A stretch of DNA of 48,482 nucleotides, taken from NCBI GenBank assembly GCA_031422555.1, contig JANPLZ010000143.1, positions 1-48,482 on the forward strand, in the 5' to 3' direction. Below, piece after piece: positions 13,946 to 24,400 of the stretch. The translations under genes were made by a program, and so were the position numbers. The notes under the pieces are model-generated. The model searched no databases and was not told the origin of the DNA. It worked only from the letters and a program-made list of their open reading frames with translations. Source of the DNA: JANNAT01 sp031422555 (GTDB lineage Bacteria > Pseudomonadota > Alphaproteobacteria > Rhodobacterales > Rhodobacteraceae). Numbering within the stretch: position 1 is the stretch's first letter; each line of letters opens with the position of its first letter.

Positions 13946-16438
13946 CTAACGTTCGGTTGGAAAATATCGGGTGTGGACAACATCTGACATTGATCGCGCA
14001 AGGATCAGATCAGATGACAAAGCAAACAGTTGCTGGCGTGGTGGGCGGCGCGCGCTGGGTCGGCCCGGGCCCCAGATGACTTGCACGGCCTCGACTGCCA
14101 GCGAATGCGGAAACGGCAAGACGATGGCGCGGTCGGCGTTGTTGGCCACCGTGAAATCAGCGTCCTGCCAGAGCGGAAACGCATAGACCGTGTCGTTTGG
14201 GTGATAGAGACGAAACCGCAGGGGGGCCCCGGTTTCATTGCGAAAGGTCATCCGCCGCTTGGTCAAAACCCGGGCGCGCAGGTCTACCAAGGCGCCGTCA
14301 TGTTGCAAGACCCCGCCGGTTTGAACCGCCTTTGCAAGTTCGGTCGTGGCGTTGACGATTGTGCCCAGCGTGCGGCGGCCAAACAACGTTGACGCCCCTT
14401 CATAGTGCTGCAGATCGTATTCTTCGGCGGTGGTCACATACTGCGCATAGCCGTTGGTATAGGTGCTGATGGCGATCATCTCGACACCGCTTTGGCCCAA
14501 TCCGTCTGCAACCGCGTCCCGCAAGTGTTGGCCCGCAACGGTGGTTACTTCGGCGGGCACCCCCAGCATCGCAAATCGCCCGATGCGCACCAATTGCAAA
14601 GGCACCATTTCAGGCGTCCATGGGTCAGGATACTGCGCCCCCGGGGTCAGCATGATCGGCTTTGGAAAATGCGCGGCAATCATCTGGGCATCGGTGACCG
14701 GTGTAAAGGTCAGCGCCCGGTGCAAGACGTGAAAAGCGTTGCCGCTGAACAGCGCCGACACAGCCGACAGAATATGACCAAGGTGCATCGCAATGCCCGC
14801 CGACAACGCTGCGGCAAGGCTGCTGCCATGCGACGTGTTGGTGGGATCCGTGATGTCTTTCAAAGTAACGCCTTCGGACACCAAACCCTGCCCGCCGTCT
14901 TCGACACTGCCCGCCGCCAACGCTGCGGCAAGGCTGCTGCCATGCGACGTGCTGGTGGGATCCGTGATGTCTTTCAAAGTGACGCCTTCGGACACCAAAC
15001 CCTGCCCGCCGTCTTCGACACTGCCCGCCGCCATTGAAATTCCCAGCGCAGCCACCGCCCCGGTGCGCGACGCAAGGTTGATCCGGTATTCCAAAGCGGT
15101 GATTGGCCCGGTCATCACAGCACCTTTGCGCCGCATCAACCGGCTGGCATGGTCCGCTTGTCGTTCGCCTGCAAAGATCATCCGGTCGCGGTGATCGGGC
15201 AGTTTCAGCACTTCGACCGACTTAAACCCCGGTTGGCCCGGGATAAAATTGCCAGAAACATCACCCGCGCAGCCATTGGCAAAACCGGCGACAAAGCCCT
15301 TGCCCTGATCCCGCTCAACGATATGGGCAGCCCAGCCTTTGTTATCGCCACTGATGGCGGTGGATTGTTTGCCCATATTGGTCGGATGGATGGCAAACCA
15401 ATTCAACAGACCAATCGGCGTGTATTTTCCCGACCCAGCCGCGGTTTCATGTTCAAACAACAACTGGGTCATGGTTTCATCAACTGCGTTGGGAAATCGT
15501 GCGGTCATCGCCGTGGGGTTATTGGCAAAGGCTGGCATGGACCGGTTGCGGGTAATATCGCCCAACAATCCTTGCGCAACCGAAACCCGCCCCGGGGCAA
15601 GGTTGATATGCGCCAGCTCTATCGCGCGCACGATGCCTGAGACCAGGCTTTCAAACACATGAGGATCAAATCCGATGGCCATCGCGTTGTAAAGAAAGTG
15701 ATGCAAATACCCGGCGGCGCCGGAATGCGTATGGGTTCCGGCAATGGTAATATTTGCGGCCTGATAGGGCATTTCAACCAAGCCAAACGAAATCCGCCGC
15801 ACCACTTCTTGTTTGACCGCAATTGAACAAGACCAGATATCGGCCACCACAAACACCGCCCGGGTGTTGCTGGTGGGATCAGTGAGGATAAACGCCCGTG
15901 CCATCAGCGGCAGCTTGTCGCCAATGCTATCTTTATCCAACGTCTTGGACAGTTGCGAAGGCGACGCCCAGCCCTGCATCGGCAGCGCGCTTGATGGATC
16001 TTCAACCGCCAGATCGGTGACATTCGCGCGCCCAACGCCAACAAGATGCCCCTTTATCAGAGGCAAAGGCGCGCTGATGTCCGCTATGGTCAACCGGGGC
16101 GTAGGGATCGGCGCAACCACCGGATTGCGCAGGATCACTTCGCCAAGCGCGGTCAGCTCAACCAAAGAGGTTGCGGTGTAGAACGTATCGGTCAGCGGCG
16201 CTGTAAACGGGCCCAATCGCCCCCAGATCGTATCCGGCTTTACCCCGATCAGCCAATTGCGATCGGTTGGATGGGTAACGGTTATCTGGCTGTTTGGATC
16301 AACACCCATCTCTGACCGCGCCAATGGCAGAATTGGGGAAATCATTCCCGGATTACGTATGCAGGAATAGAAAAAATGGTCGGTGATATCAAAGATAAAA
16401 ACAACAACCCGGACGTTGAAGTTATTGGTAAACTGCAT
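13946..16438 (-). CDS. Neutral ceramidase family protein
   Basis: This 830-residue protein has a unique N-terminal region of about 130 residues followed by a neutral/alkaline ceramidase domain. Family landmarks include GVGRANVTDL at the domain start, zinc-site GTHTHSGAAG near residue 235, AIHPTNMG and SGDNKGWAAH, and NGCAGDVSGN near residue 392 with the candidate nucleophilic Ser. These enzymes hydrolyse the amide bond of ceramides. A 38-residue segment with the family's GS-EDGGQG motif is duplicated in tandem (about residues 470-545). No Sec signal peptide is seen. The ATG at 16438 was preferred to 16483 because an AGG element lies upstream. It is the first gene of a three-gene operon. Confidence 0.85.
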   Translation of the reverse strand: MQFTNNFNVRVVVFIFDITDHFFYSCIRNPGMISPILPLARSEMGVDPNSQITVTHPTDRNWLIGVKPDTIWGRLGPFTAPLTDTFYTATSLVELTALGEVILRNPVVAPIPTPRLTIADISAPLPLIKGHLVGVGRANVTDLAVEDPSSALPMQGWASPSQLSKTLDKDSIGDKLPLMARAFILTDPTSNTRAVFVVADIWSCSIAVKQEVVRRISFGLVEMPYQAANITIAGTHTHSGAAGYLHHFLYNAMAIGFDPHVFESLVSGIVRAIELAHINLAPGRVSVAQGLLGDITRNRSMPAFANNPTAMTARFPNAVDETMTQLLFEHETAAGSGKYTPIGLLNWFAIHPTNMGKQSTAISGDNKGWAAHIVERDQGKGFVAGFANGCAGDVSGNFIPGQPGFKSVEVLKLPDHRDRMIFAGERQADHASRLMRRKGAVMTGPITALEYRINLASRTGAVAALGISMAAGSVEDGGQGLVSEGVTLKDITDPTSTSHGSSLAAALAAGSVEDGGQGLVSEGVTLKDITDPTNTSHGSSLAAALSAGIAMHLGHILSAVSALFSGNAFHVLHRALTFTPVTDAQMIAAHFPKPIMLTPGAQYPDPWTPEMVPLQLVRIGRFAMLGVPAEVTTVAGQHLRDAVADGLGQSGVEMIAISTYTNGYAQYVTTAEEYDLQHYEGASTLFGRRTLGTIVNATTELAKAVQTGGVLQHDGALVDLRARVLTKRRMTFRNETGAPLRFRLYHPNDTVYAFPLWQDADFTVANNADRAIVLPFPHSLAVEAVQVIWGPGRPSARRPPRQQLFALSSDLILARSMSDVVHTRYFPTER
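14805..15032. repeat. 114-bp tandem duplication inside the ceramidase gene
   Basis: Two consecutive 114-bp units (14805-14918 and 14919-15032) differ at only two positions that I can find. The length is 38 codons, so the frame is kept. The near identity shows that the duplication is recent. Confidence 0.95.
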
Positions 16439-16741
16439 GGTGGGGACCTGCGATAAAATACTGAAAAAATGGCCAAAAGCCATGTGAAATTACAAAAGGC
16501 AGAGAGGCAAATGCGCGGGTGTAGCGGGTATTGAAAAGAAAACAGCGGATGTGCTGTGCTGGATGAAAAACTGGATTTTCGATACTGACGGGGATAAAAT
16601 GCGCAAGGTTTATTGTAAAAGCATATTCTAATCTGAAAACAGTGTCACTGCGCCCTGATTCTGTCAAGGGTTGTGCGGTATTTCCAAACTCTCGCCAAAA
16701 GAGCGCGGCAGGGTCACCTAAAACCTTGGATTACACCGCGG
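16439..16741. other. Intergenic region upstream of the ceramidase operon
   Basis: This stretch is visibly more AT-rich than its surroundings. A perfect TTGACA occurs on the minus strand at 16667-16662, but the sequence 17 nt on (CACTGT) is a poor -10, so a housekeeping promoter is only possible. A short minus-strand frame here (16422-16667) lacks a ribosome binding site and known motifs and is not called. The end of the ROK gene borders the right side. Confidence 0.4.
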
Positions 16742-17683
16742 TCAGATCGTAGCCCCTTCAGCCGGGGAAGCAACTTTCGACAAAAACATCGCACGCCCAA
16801 GGGCCGCCGCGCCCACAAGGCCCGCGTTGTCCCTCAACTGCGCTTGCACAAAGGGCACATCACGGAAAGGCGGCATCGCGCGCAGTGCGATCTGTGACTG
16901 AAGATGTGGGCGCATCAGGTCAAGACCGTTGGTGACGCCGCCGCCCAAAACCACCAGATCGGGGCTGTAGATTTGGATCAGGTTGACCAAACCAATGGCC
17001 AGCCACCGCGATTGATCCTTTATCAAACCGGCGGCGTTCGCATCGCCCGCGCGGGCCGCCGCGAACACGTCTGCACCATCGTTGAATCCGGCGGCGCGGG
17101 CCACGATGGCAAAGGCAGGACCTGCGGCCAACGCCTCCCAACAGCCATGATTGCCACAAGCACAGCGCGGCCCGGTTGGATCAATCGTCATATGGCCGAC
17201 ATGGGCCGCCATGCCGTGCCGACCGCGCTGCAAGGCGCCGTCAACAATTGCGCCGCCGCCAATGCCGGTGCTGATGGTGACGTAAACCATGTTCGCATGG
17301 CCGCGCCCGGCCCCGAACGTCCATTCACCAAAGGCCGCGGCGTGGCCGTCGTGTTCCAGATACGTTGGCAGCCCAATTGCGGCGGCAATCTTGTCGCGCA
17401 GCGGATAATTCACAAAGCCCGCGATGGTTGGCGTGGCAATCGCCATTCCGCGCGTCACATCCAGCGGCCCCGGCGCGCACACGCCTGCGGCAATCACAGT
17501 GCCGGGCGCATGGCCTTGACCAACCTGCAAAACAAGCGTGGCAAGCCGGGCGACGATGGTATTGGGCGCAGCGGAAGCGGGGGTCGGACAGTCAGCACGC
17601 GATAAAACCGTGCCATCGGCGGCCACAATCGCCGCCCGCATCCGGGTGCCGCCAATATCAATTCCCAGCGCGTTCTGCCCCAT
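16742..17683 (-). CDS. ROK family sugar kinase
   Basis: This 313-residue ROK kinase has an N-terminal phosphate-binding motif GIDIGGTRMRAA, a catalytic Asp in EHDGHAAAFGEW, a glycine-rich STGIGGGAIVDG, and the ROK zinc site GPRCACGNHGCWE with an upstream His in HVGHMTID. It has no N-terminal helix-turn-helix, so it is a kinase rather than a NagC/XylR-type repressor. It phosphorylates a hexose or related sugar; the substrate cannot be read from sequence, but the adjacent epimerase-like gene recalls the allose/allulose kinase-epimerase pairing. It is the last gene of a five-gene operon, 3 bp after the epimerase stop. Confidence 0.9.
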   Translation of the reverse strand: MGQNALGIDIGGTRMRAAIVAADGTVLSRADCPTPASAAPNTIVARLATLVLQVGQGHAPGTVIAAGVCAPGPLDVTRGMAIATPTIAGFVNYPLRDKIAAAIGLPTYLEHDGHAAAFGEWTFGAGRGHANMVYVTISTGIGGGAIVDGALQRGRHGMAAHVGHMTIDPTGPRCACGNHGCWEALAAGPAFAIVARAAGFNDGADVFAAARAGDANAAGLIKDQSRWLAIGLVNLIQIYSPDLVVLGGGVTNGLDLMRPHLQSQIALRAMPPFRDVPFVQAQLRDNAGLVGAAALGRAMFLSKVASPAEGATI

Positions 17684-17686
17684 GGC

Positions 17687-18394
17687 TCAGGCCTTTTTCA
17701 AACCGTGCAGCCACGCCATACGGTCAGCCAAATCCGGCGCCCCATAGGCCAGCGACCCCATCACCACCGTTTGCGCCCCTGCCGCATACAACAGCGGCAC
17801 AGTTTGCGCCCGGATGCCGCCATCTGCCGCCAGAACGCACCGCTGTGTCGAATGTCGCGCCGCGATCAGCCCCGCCGCCTGTTGCAATCTGTGCGTGGCG
17901 GTGGGGTCCAACCCCTGACCCTTTACGCCGATCCGGGTTCCCAACAAGGTAAGCATATCAATGGCTTCGATATGGTCTGCCACTTCGGTCACCGGGGTTT
18001 CGATGCGCAGCACCACGCCCGCGCCCAGCCCAAGGGCACGGATCCGGGCAATCGCATCGGCGGCATTGCGGTTTTCGGCATGCACGCTGATCAGGTCGGC
18101 ACCTGCTTGGGCAAACTGGTCGATTTGCGCCATCAGCACGGCATCATCCACCATCAGATGAACGTGAAACGGAATGTCGGTCTGGTCGCGCATTGCCGCC
18201 ACAAGATCGGGAAAAAACAACAGGCTGGGCGCGAAAACCCCGTCGGCGACGTCGATATGATAGATATCCGCATGGGCACCGACGCGGGCGATATCCGCCT
18301 GCAGCGCCAACAGATTTGCCGACCAGACGGAATATTCCGCGATACAGCGATCTGCAGGCAGGGCGTTCAGCCAGCCAGAGTTGGGTCGCGGCAT
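17687..18394 (-). CDS. Ribulose-phosphate 3-epimerase family protein
   Basis: This 235-residue TIM barrel has metal-site motifs YHIDVADGVFAPSL and HVHLMVDD, a later LAADGGI and a C-terminal phosphate-binding VVMGSLAYG. These follow ribulose-phosphate 3-epimerase and its relatives such as allulose-6-phosphate 3-epimerase. The first strand reads YSVWSANLLAL, more divergent than the canonical housekeeping enzyme, and the operon context argues for a specialised sugar-phosphate epimerase. The ATG overlaps the hydrolase stop as TGATG, which indicates translational coupling. Confidence 0.87.
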   Translation of the reverse strand: MPRPNSGWLNALPADRCIAEYSVWSANLLALQADIARVGAHADIYHIDVADGVFAPSLLFFPDLVAAMRDQTDIPFHVHLMVDDAVLMAQIDQFAQAGADLISVHAENRNAADAIARIRALGLGAGVVLRIETPVTEVADHIEAIDMLTLLGTRIGVKGQGLDPTATHRLQQAAGLIAARHSTQRCVLAADGGIRAQTVPLLYAAGAQTVVMGSLAYGAPDLADRMAWLHGLKKA

Positions 18395-19203
18395 CAGGCA
18401 AGTCCTTTCATAAACGCGGCAATGGCCGCCTGCACGGCAGCACTGTGCGCAGGCTGATTTTGGCCTTTTGGTGGCACGATAACAAGCCGCGATCCGGGGA
18501 TAAGCATTTCAAGGCGTTGCGCATGGGCCAGCGGGTGGATGATGTCATCCGCACAGCCAAGGATCAAAACCGGCATGGTCAGCGTGGCCAAATCTGGCGC
18601 GGTCACGTCCGGGCCATCCGCCGAAATCCGGCGCAACAACGCGGCGGTAACCGCCAGCGGTGCGCGATCAAAAAAACCGCGCAGCGAAGCAAGGTTATCG
18701 GGGGCCTGCACCGCCAAGGTTTGCGCCAAAGCACTTTTGTCAAAATCGGCTTTGGTGTGGCCCGCCGCAATCATGCCGCCAACAACCGCGTTGGGCATCA
18801 TGTTTGCGGGGGCACTTTCAAGCCCCCAAGCCGGGCGCACCAAGATCAGCGCGGGCACCAGACCGGGGTGCAGCACCGCCAGCCGCAACGCAATCGCGGC
18901 CCCCATGGAAATGCCACCAACCGCCGCCACCGGCACTTCCAAAGTGCAGATCATCGCGGCCAGATCATCGGTGAAACTTGCGATGGACAACTGGTCTTGC
19001 GGCCCCACCGCCGTATCGCCATGGCCCCGGCAATTCAGCACCGCATGGCGCAGACCCGCACCGGTTGGGAAAAGCCCGGCGGGTTGGCTGGCATCACCGC
19101 ACAGCCCGTGTTGCAAAACCACAACCGGTGCGGTGCCCGGCTGGATATACCCGCCAAGGACCGCGCCGTCGCGCGATACATTGAAGGGATCATAGCCGTT
19201 CAT
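18394..19203 (-). CDS. Alpha/beta hydrolase
   Basis: This 269-residue alpha/beta hydrolase has an oxyanion-hole strand VVLQHGLCGD, a nucleophile elbow GGISMGAA, a probable acid in LGCADDIIHP and a candidate C-terminal His in PAHSAAV. Within this sugar operon a lactonase role (opening the lactone made by the dehydrogenase) or an ester deacylase role is plausible. Sequence alone does not separate it from other small esterases. Its start overlaps the isomerase gene stop by 4 bp (ATGA). Confidence 0.82.
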   Translation of the reverse strand: MNGYDPFNVSRDGAVLGGYIQPGTAPVVVLQHGLCGDASQPAGLFPTGAGLRHAVLNCRGHGDTAVGPQDQLSIASFTDDLAAMICTLEVPVAAVGGISMGAAIALRLAVLHPGLVPALILVRPAWGLESAPANMMPNAVVGGMIAAGHTKADFDKSALAQTLAVQAPDNLASLRGFFDRAPLAVTAALLRRISADGPDVTAPDLATLTMPVLILGCADDIIHPLAHAQRLEMLIPGSRLVIVPPKGQNQPAHSAAVQAAIAAFMKGLA

Positions 19204-20033
19204 CGGTCCAAAGCCTGCAACTTTTGGCGCAAGAACAACGCCACTTGCGCCGCCTCGTCTGCCTGCAATCCGTGGGTCACCACCGGCCCGGCAAATCCGG
19301 CGCGGTGCAGGGTTTTCAGAAAATGGTCAAAGTCGATGATGCCGCAACCTGTCGTGGCAAACCCGCCTGTTGCATCGCGGTCTTTGGCATGGGCCATCAC
19401 GATGCGGTCAGCCAATAGCCCCACCGCCTGATCGACGGTGGCGCGTTGATCAGACGGGCTGGCGCGTTCAAACAGATTGGCCGGATCAAGCACGATGCGC
19501 AGGCGGTCAGATTGCAGATCATCCATCAAACGCCGCGCGGCGCTGGCAGAGTTGACGATATTGGCCAGTTCCGGCTCGATGCCCAGCAAGACACCGTGCC
19601 GCTCGGCGATGTCGATGGCCGTCTCGAAGGATACCAGCAAATCGCGCCAGGCGTCAGAGCTGGCGTTGTCTTCGTGATGCGCCCATTGATCCAAGGGGTC
19701 ACGGCTGCCGGTGCAAAGAGTGATCAGCCGCGTATTTAACCCGGCCGCAGCGGTGGCCAGCACGTCAAGCCTGCGGTGCCCATCGGCGCGCACTGCCGGG
19801 TTAGGATGGATCATGTTATACGTGCCCGAGACGGCATAGATCGCAAGATTGCTGTGCGCCGCCGCCTGCACAACGTCCTGGGCCTGCGCGTGGCTGATGG
19901 CGTCGGGCATGGCGGCCAGTCCTGAACAGGCCATGTTGTATTGTACGCCGTCAAACCCCGCCGCTGCTGCCTGCGCCAACACGGCCGCGGGTCCGGTTCC
20001 GGCAAAGGTTTTGGCGAAAATACCGATTTGCAT
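19200..20033 (-). CDS. Sugar phosphate isomerase/epimerase (xylose isomerase-like TIM barrel)
   Basis: This 277-residue protein has the AP-endonuclease-2/xylose-isomerase-like barrel: MQIGIFAKTF strand 1, SGTYNMIHPNP, a metal-binding Glu in LLGIEPE, an Asp in IVLDPANLF and a His in IVMAHAKDRD. Members isomerise or epimerise sugars or keto-sugars. The start is ATG 20033, overlapping the dehydrogenase stop as TGATG; the GTG one codon earlier is an alternative. Together with the dehydrogenase it could act on a 3-keto or lactone intermediate. Confidence 0.86.
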   Translation of the reverse strand: MQIGIFAKTFAGTGPAAVLAQAAAAGFDGVQYNMACSGLAAMPDAISHAQAQDVVQAAAHSNLAIYAVSGTYNMIHPNPAVRADGHRRLDVLATAAAGLNTRLITLCTGSRDPLDQWAHHEDNASSDAWRDLLVSFETAIDIAERHGVLLGIEPELANIVNSASAARRLMDDLQSDRLRIVLDPANLFERASPSDQRATVDQAVGLLADRIVMAHAKDRDATGGFATTGCGIIDFDHFLKTLHRAGFAGPVVTHGLQADEAAQVALFLRQKLQALDR

Positions 20034-21100
20034 CACAGGCTTCCCGATACCTCATCCAACCGCACCGGGCGGCCAAGGTCTACCGACCGCGCGATGGCCA
20101 GCATGCCGCGCACAGATGCAATGCCATCGGTAATGGTTGCCCCGGTTTGCGCGGTGCCGTTCAGGGCAGCTTCGGCAAAGCCTTCAAGCTGGCGGCGGTA
20201 AAAATGCCCGTCCGCCCCCAAGGGGCGATACGACGTGCCGTCTTTTTCACAAAAAATGTCGACATCGGACGTTTTGAAATACCACGGGTTATAGGTTTTA
20301 CCGATGACCGATCCGTGTTGGCCATAAATCTGAAACCCTTCGTGCCAATCCATCCGCACGGCCACGGTCAGGTCCAGATGCCCCAAAGTACCAGAGGCAA
20401 ATTCGACATCGACAAACCAGCAATACATGCCTTTGGCCCTTGACAGCCGCGCCGAGACCGCCACGATATCACCCGCAAAATACCGCGCCGTATCAATCAG
20501 ATGGCTGCCATGCGCCAGCATGTAATAGCGTGCAAGATCGGCTTTCGGGTCTTCCAGCGGTTTGCGCGCCTGTGTTGATTTCACCATCAAAGGCTGCACG
20601 GCATCGGTCATCGCATAGCGGTGGGTGCTGTCGCAATACCACGCCTTCAGTGCAACAATCTCTCCCATTTCGGTGTCGATAAAGCGTTTTGCCGCCTGCA
20701 GGCCGATATCATAGCGCTTCATATGGCCGACCTGAAACAGCTTGCCACTGTTTGCCACAACCTGCGCCAGCTGTTCGGATTCCGCCAACCCCAGCGCCAG
20801 CGGCTTTTCACACAGCACATGCTTTCCAGCCTCAAGTGCGCGGATCGAGGCGGGCACATGGAACGCATCCGACGTGGCGATGATCACCGCATCCAGATCA
20901 GGATCGGCCAGCATCGCATCATAATCGGCATAGCTTTTTTGTGGCGCATGGGTGGCTGCCATCCGGTCGCGCAAATCTGCCGCCACATCGCAAATCGCAT
21001 AAAGGCGGGCGTTGCCGGCCTTGGTGCAGCTTTCGAAATGCCCGGCTTGGGCAATCGGGCCGCAGCCAAGGACGCCAACGTTCAATCTGGTCTTTGGCAC
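20033..21100 (-). CDS. Gfo/Idh/MocA family oxidoreductase
   Basis: This 355-residue NAD(P)-dependent dehydrogenase has an N-terminal Rossmann fold (VGVLGCGPIAQAGHF), the DAVIIATSDAFH strand and the catalytic-region CEKPLAL motif. A beta-sheet C-terminal domain follows, with YMLAHGSHLIDTARYF near the substrate site. Family members oxidise sugars, inositols or their derivatives. It is the first gene of the operon. No transporter, regulator or obvious extracellular hydrolase lies next to the operon in this window, so the substrate is unknown. Confidence 0.9.
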   Translation of the reverse strand: MPKTRLNVGVLGCGPIAQAGHFESCTKAGNARLYAICDVAADLRDRMAATHAPQKSYADYDAMLADPDLDAVIIATSDAFHVPASIRALEAGKHVLCEKPLALGLAESEQLAQVVANSGKLFQVGHMKRYDIGLQAAKRFIDTEMGEIVALKAWYCDSTHRYAMTDAVQPLMVKSTQARKPLEDPKADLARYYMLAHGSHLIDTARYFAGDIVAVSARLSRAKGMYCWFVDVEFASGTLGHLDLTVAVRMDWHEGFQIYGQHGSVIGKTYNPWYFKTSDVDIFCEKDGTSYRPLGADGHFYRRQLEGFAEAALNGTAQTGATITDGIASVRGMLAIARSVDLGRPVRLDEVSGSL

Positions 21101-21494
21101 ACTTGATAATCCTGAAATAGTGCTCGGCCTTGCCGATGGTCTGCCATGTCTTGGCTAATGAAATTTACGGCGTTGTCTAGGGCGTGATTGTCATCGGACT
21201 TGCTGTGTTGCGGGCTGCCCGCCTGAGTGGCGTGTTCCGCGCGCGGGTGCTGTCGCCGCCGAAGACCCATTTGCAGACAATCGGCGCGATCCAGCTACTT
21301 CTGCGGTGGGCTGAGGTCATGCGCTTAAAATTCCCCTGACGCCTTTTATGCAACGGCTTCTATAACCAACACAGGACGTTCGGTTTCTTAACCTTGATCC
21401 TGACCGTCGTTTCGCCCAAGCTCAACCTATCAGGGATGTCGCGGGGCAGCGATGCGGATGTTTCTGACGCGTGATGTATGACATATGAGGCGGT
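21101..21494. other. Intergenic region between the sugar operon and the giant fibre gene
   Basis: This 394-bp divergent intergenic region must hold the promoters for both the sugar operon (minus) and the giant gene (plus). A TATAAC at 21361-21366 is a possible plus-strand -10 without a good -35. No GGAAC/CGTT site or clear repeat was found. A short minus-strand frame at 21082-21270 shows no family features and overlaps the dehydrogenase start, so it is not called. Confidence 0.45.
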
Positions 21495-24400
21495 ATGACG
21501 GGTTTTCGGTGCAGTCAGCGTCAGGCAAAGCGGTTTTGCTTGACGATTGCGCTGGTTTTTTGTGCTGTCTGGACCAGTTTTTCCACCGCCCTAGCCACGC
21601 CCTTTACGATGAACGTGCCGGGCACCAGTCTGGCCTTGCCAACCGACTACCCGGCGGCGGGTGGGGTGGCGATTGTTCTGGTTGGCGTAAATGGCAACGC
21701 TTATTTCCAGTTTTCCAATCCGACCGGCGCATTTCAGGGCTTTCAGAACACGGGCGATCCGGCGGCTTTTCGCGGTAACCCGTTTACCATCAACAATCCC
21801 ATCGCACTGAATTGCGGGTTTTCGCCTTGCACCGATTATTTTGGCGGCGCGATTGCCAATATCTACATCCGCTTTTCCGCCTATGACGGTGATACACAGG
21901 CAGGCGGGTTCGACCAGAACGATATCACGCTGCGGTTGAACGGGTTTGATGTCAACAACTGGTCAAACATCACCACGGAAATCACCAACAACGACGGCAG
22001 CCAAAGTTTTGGCACGCAGCAAGGCTTTGGCAACAACACTCTGAACACCGGCTGGTTTACCTCGACGAATGCGGCGTTGGCGGCGAATATTCTAAGCACC
22101 GGTCGGACGACGTCGCAGGTGTTTGATCGGGACCCCAACGATAACTATTGGGATTTTCGGATCGGTAACACGCTGTCCAACAACAGTATTGTGACAGTGG
22201 CCCCCGGATATACCCTGACAAAAGTTGCCAATCGCACGACATTTGCGGCCGTTGGCGATATCATAACCTATACGTATGAGGTCACCAATATCGGCTCGGT
22301 GCCGATCAGCAACCTGCAGGTTTCAGACAATAAAATCGTTGGGGCGATCAGTTGCTCCCCTTCGGTGATCGCCGCGGTGAACCCCGGTCAAACGCCAAAC
22401 AAAGCCACGTGCATCAAGACCTACACCGTGACCCAAGCCGATTTTGACGCCCAAGCGGTGACGAATATTGCCAAGGCCATCGGCACGCCCTCCTTCGGCA
22501 CCTTGGGAGAGCGGACCGCGACGGTTACAGTCACTGGCCCCCCGCTTGCCCCGGCGCTTGAGGTGTTGAAAACCAGTAGCCTGTCGGTTTTTGGCGGGGT
22601 TGGCACGACGGTGCCTTATAATTTCAGGATTCAGAATACCGGTAACGCAACGCTGACATCGGTTGTGGTGACGGATCCGAAAATACCCGGCCTGTCGTGC
22701 AGTTTCCCCGCGCTTGCCCCCGGTGTGGTGCAAAACTGTGCGGGCAGCTATACCGTCCGGCAATCTGATATCGACGCTTTCGCCAGCGGCACAAGGTTAG
22801 TGAATACCGCGGCGGCCACGTCACGCGATCCGCGCAATATGACCGTGACGGACACGACGCCAGCCTCGCTGACGGTGTCACTGCCCGGCCCGGCGGCTGC
22901 CCCCGCGATCACGATGACCAAAGTGGCGCAAGTGGCCAGTTTTGATGCGGTCGGCACTGTCATTCCATACCGCATCACCCTGACCAACAGTGGCAACGTC
23001 ACTTGGCCCGCAGCGCCCGGGGTGACCGATCCGCTGGCCACCGTCACCTGTCCCACCGGTGCGGTGGCCCCGGGTGCGTCTGTTGTCTGCTTGGCAAACT
23101 ATGCCGTCGCGCAGGCGGATTTGAATGCGGGCAGGGTTGATAACACCGCCTCGGCGACCATCACGATTGGCGGCGTTGTGGCCAATACCACCGCCAGCGC
23201 CACCGTTCCTGCCATCCGGCGCACAACGCTTTTGCTGGACAAACGCCTGTCGCTAACATCGCCCACCAGCTATGCCGCCACCGGGGTTGCCTTGGTTTAT
23301 AGCTATGATCTGACCAATACCGGCAACGTGACGCTGAATGCGGTTGGCGTTGCAGATAACAAGGTGACGGTCACGTGCCCTGTTGCCATCTTGGCACCGG
23401 GGGCCACCACCACCTGCACGTCGGCGGCCTATGCAACGACCCAGGCCGATCTAAATGACGGGTCCGTGGTCAATCTGGCCACCGCTAATGCAACGGCGGC
23501 TGGCACCAACGCCGCGGTGGCATCCAATAGTGACACAGTTTCGGTTCCCGCCGTGCAACAGCCAGCGATCAGTTTGGCCAAAGCCGCGCCGACCCCCGCC
23601 GTAACCCCGGCGCAGTATATTGTCGGGGCGGTCGTAACCTACAGCTATACAGTGCAAAATATCGGCAATGTGCAAATTCTTGCCGCCAATCAGATCAGCA
23701 TTGTCGATGACAAGGCGGGCACGTTTACCTGCGGCAGCGGCATGTTGGCGCAAGGTGCCAGCCGGGTTTGCACACAGAGCTACACGTTGACGGCGGCGGA
23801 TGTGGCGGCAGGCTTTGTGATCAACAAAGCCACTGCAAACGCGGGCACGGTTGCCACGTCAAATCAGGCGACGGCGACAATTGCACCAACCTTTCGGCCG
23901 GGGCTGACCTTGGTGAAATCGGCGGATGTGCCCGATGTCGATGCCACCACCGATGTGATCACCTATACTTTTACCCTTACCAATTCGGGCGACTCGCAGA
24001 TCGTCAAAGCCTCGCAGCCCATCACCGTTGCCGATCCTGCGGTCGGCACGGCGGCCTGTGCGGCGGCCCAGCCTGCCACCTTGAATGCGGGCGCAAGTTA
24101 TTCTTGCACCGCCACCTATTCCCCGACCCAAGCCCAGTTGAACGCGGGGGTGGTGCGCAATACCGCGACGGCGTCGTTTCCGTTCAATGCCGAAACCACC
24201 GTCAGCGCGCCATCGTCTACCGCCAATGTGCCGGTGATTGAAACGCCGGGGCTGGATATTACCAAATCAGGACCAGCGCAGTTTACCACCGTGGGATCGA
24301 CGGTTACCTTCAGTTTTGGCGCGCGCAACACCGGCAACGTGGCGCTGACCAATGTGGTGATCACCGATCCGTTGATCCCGGCCCTGTCTTGCACTATCGC

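Noticed and set aside
16662..16667. Perfect TTGACA on the minus strand upstream of the ceramidase operon
   Set aside because: No acceptable -10 at 16-18 nt spacing.
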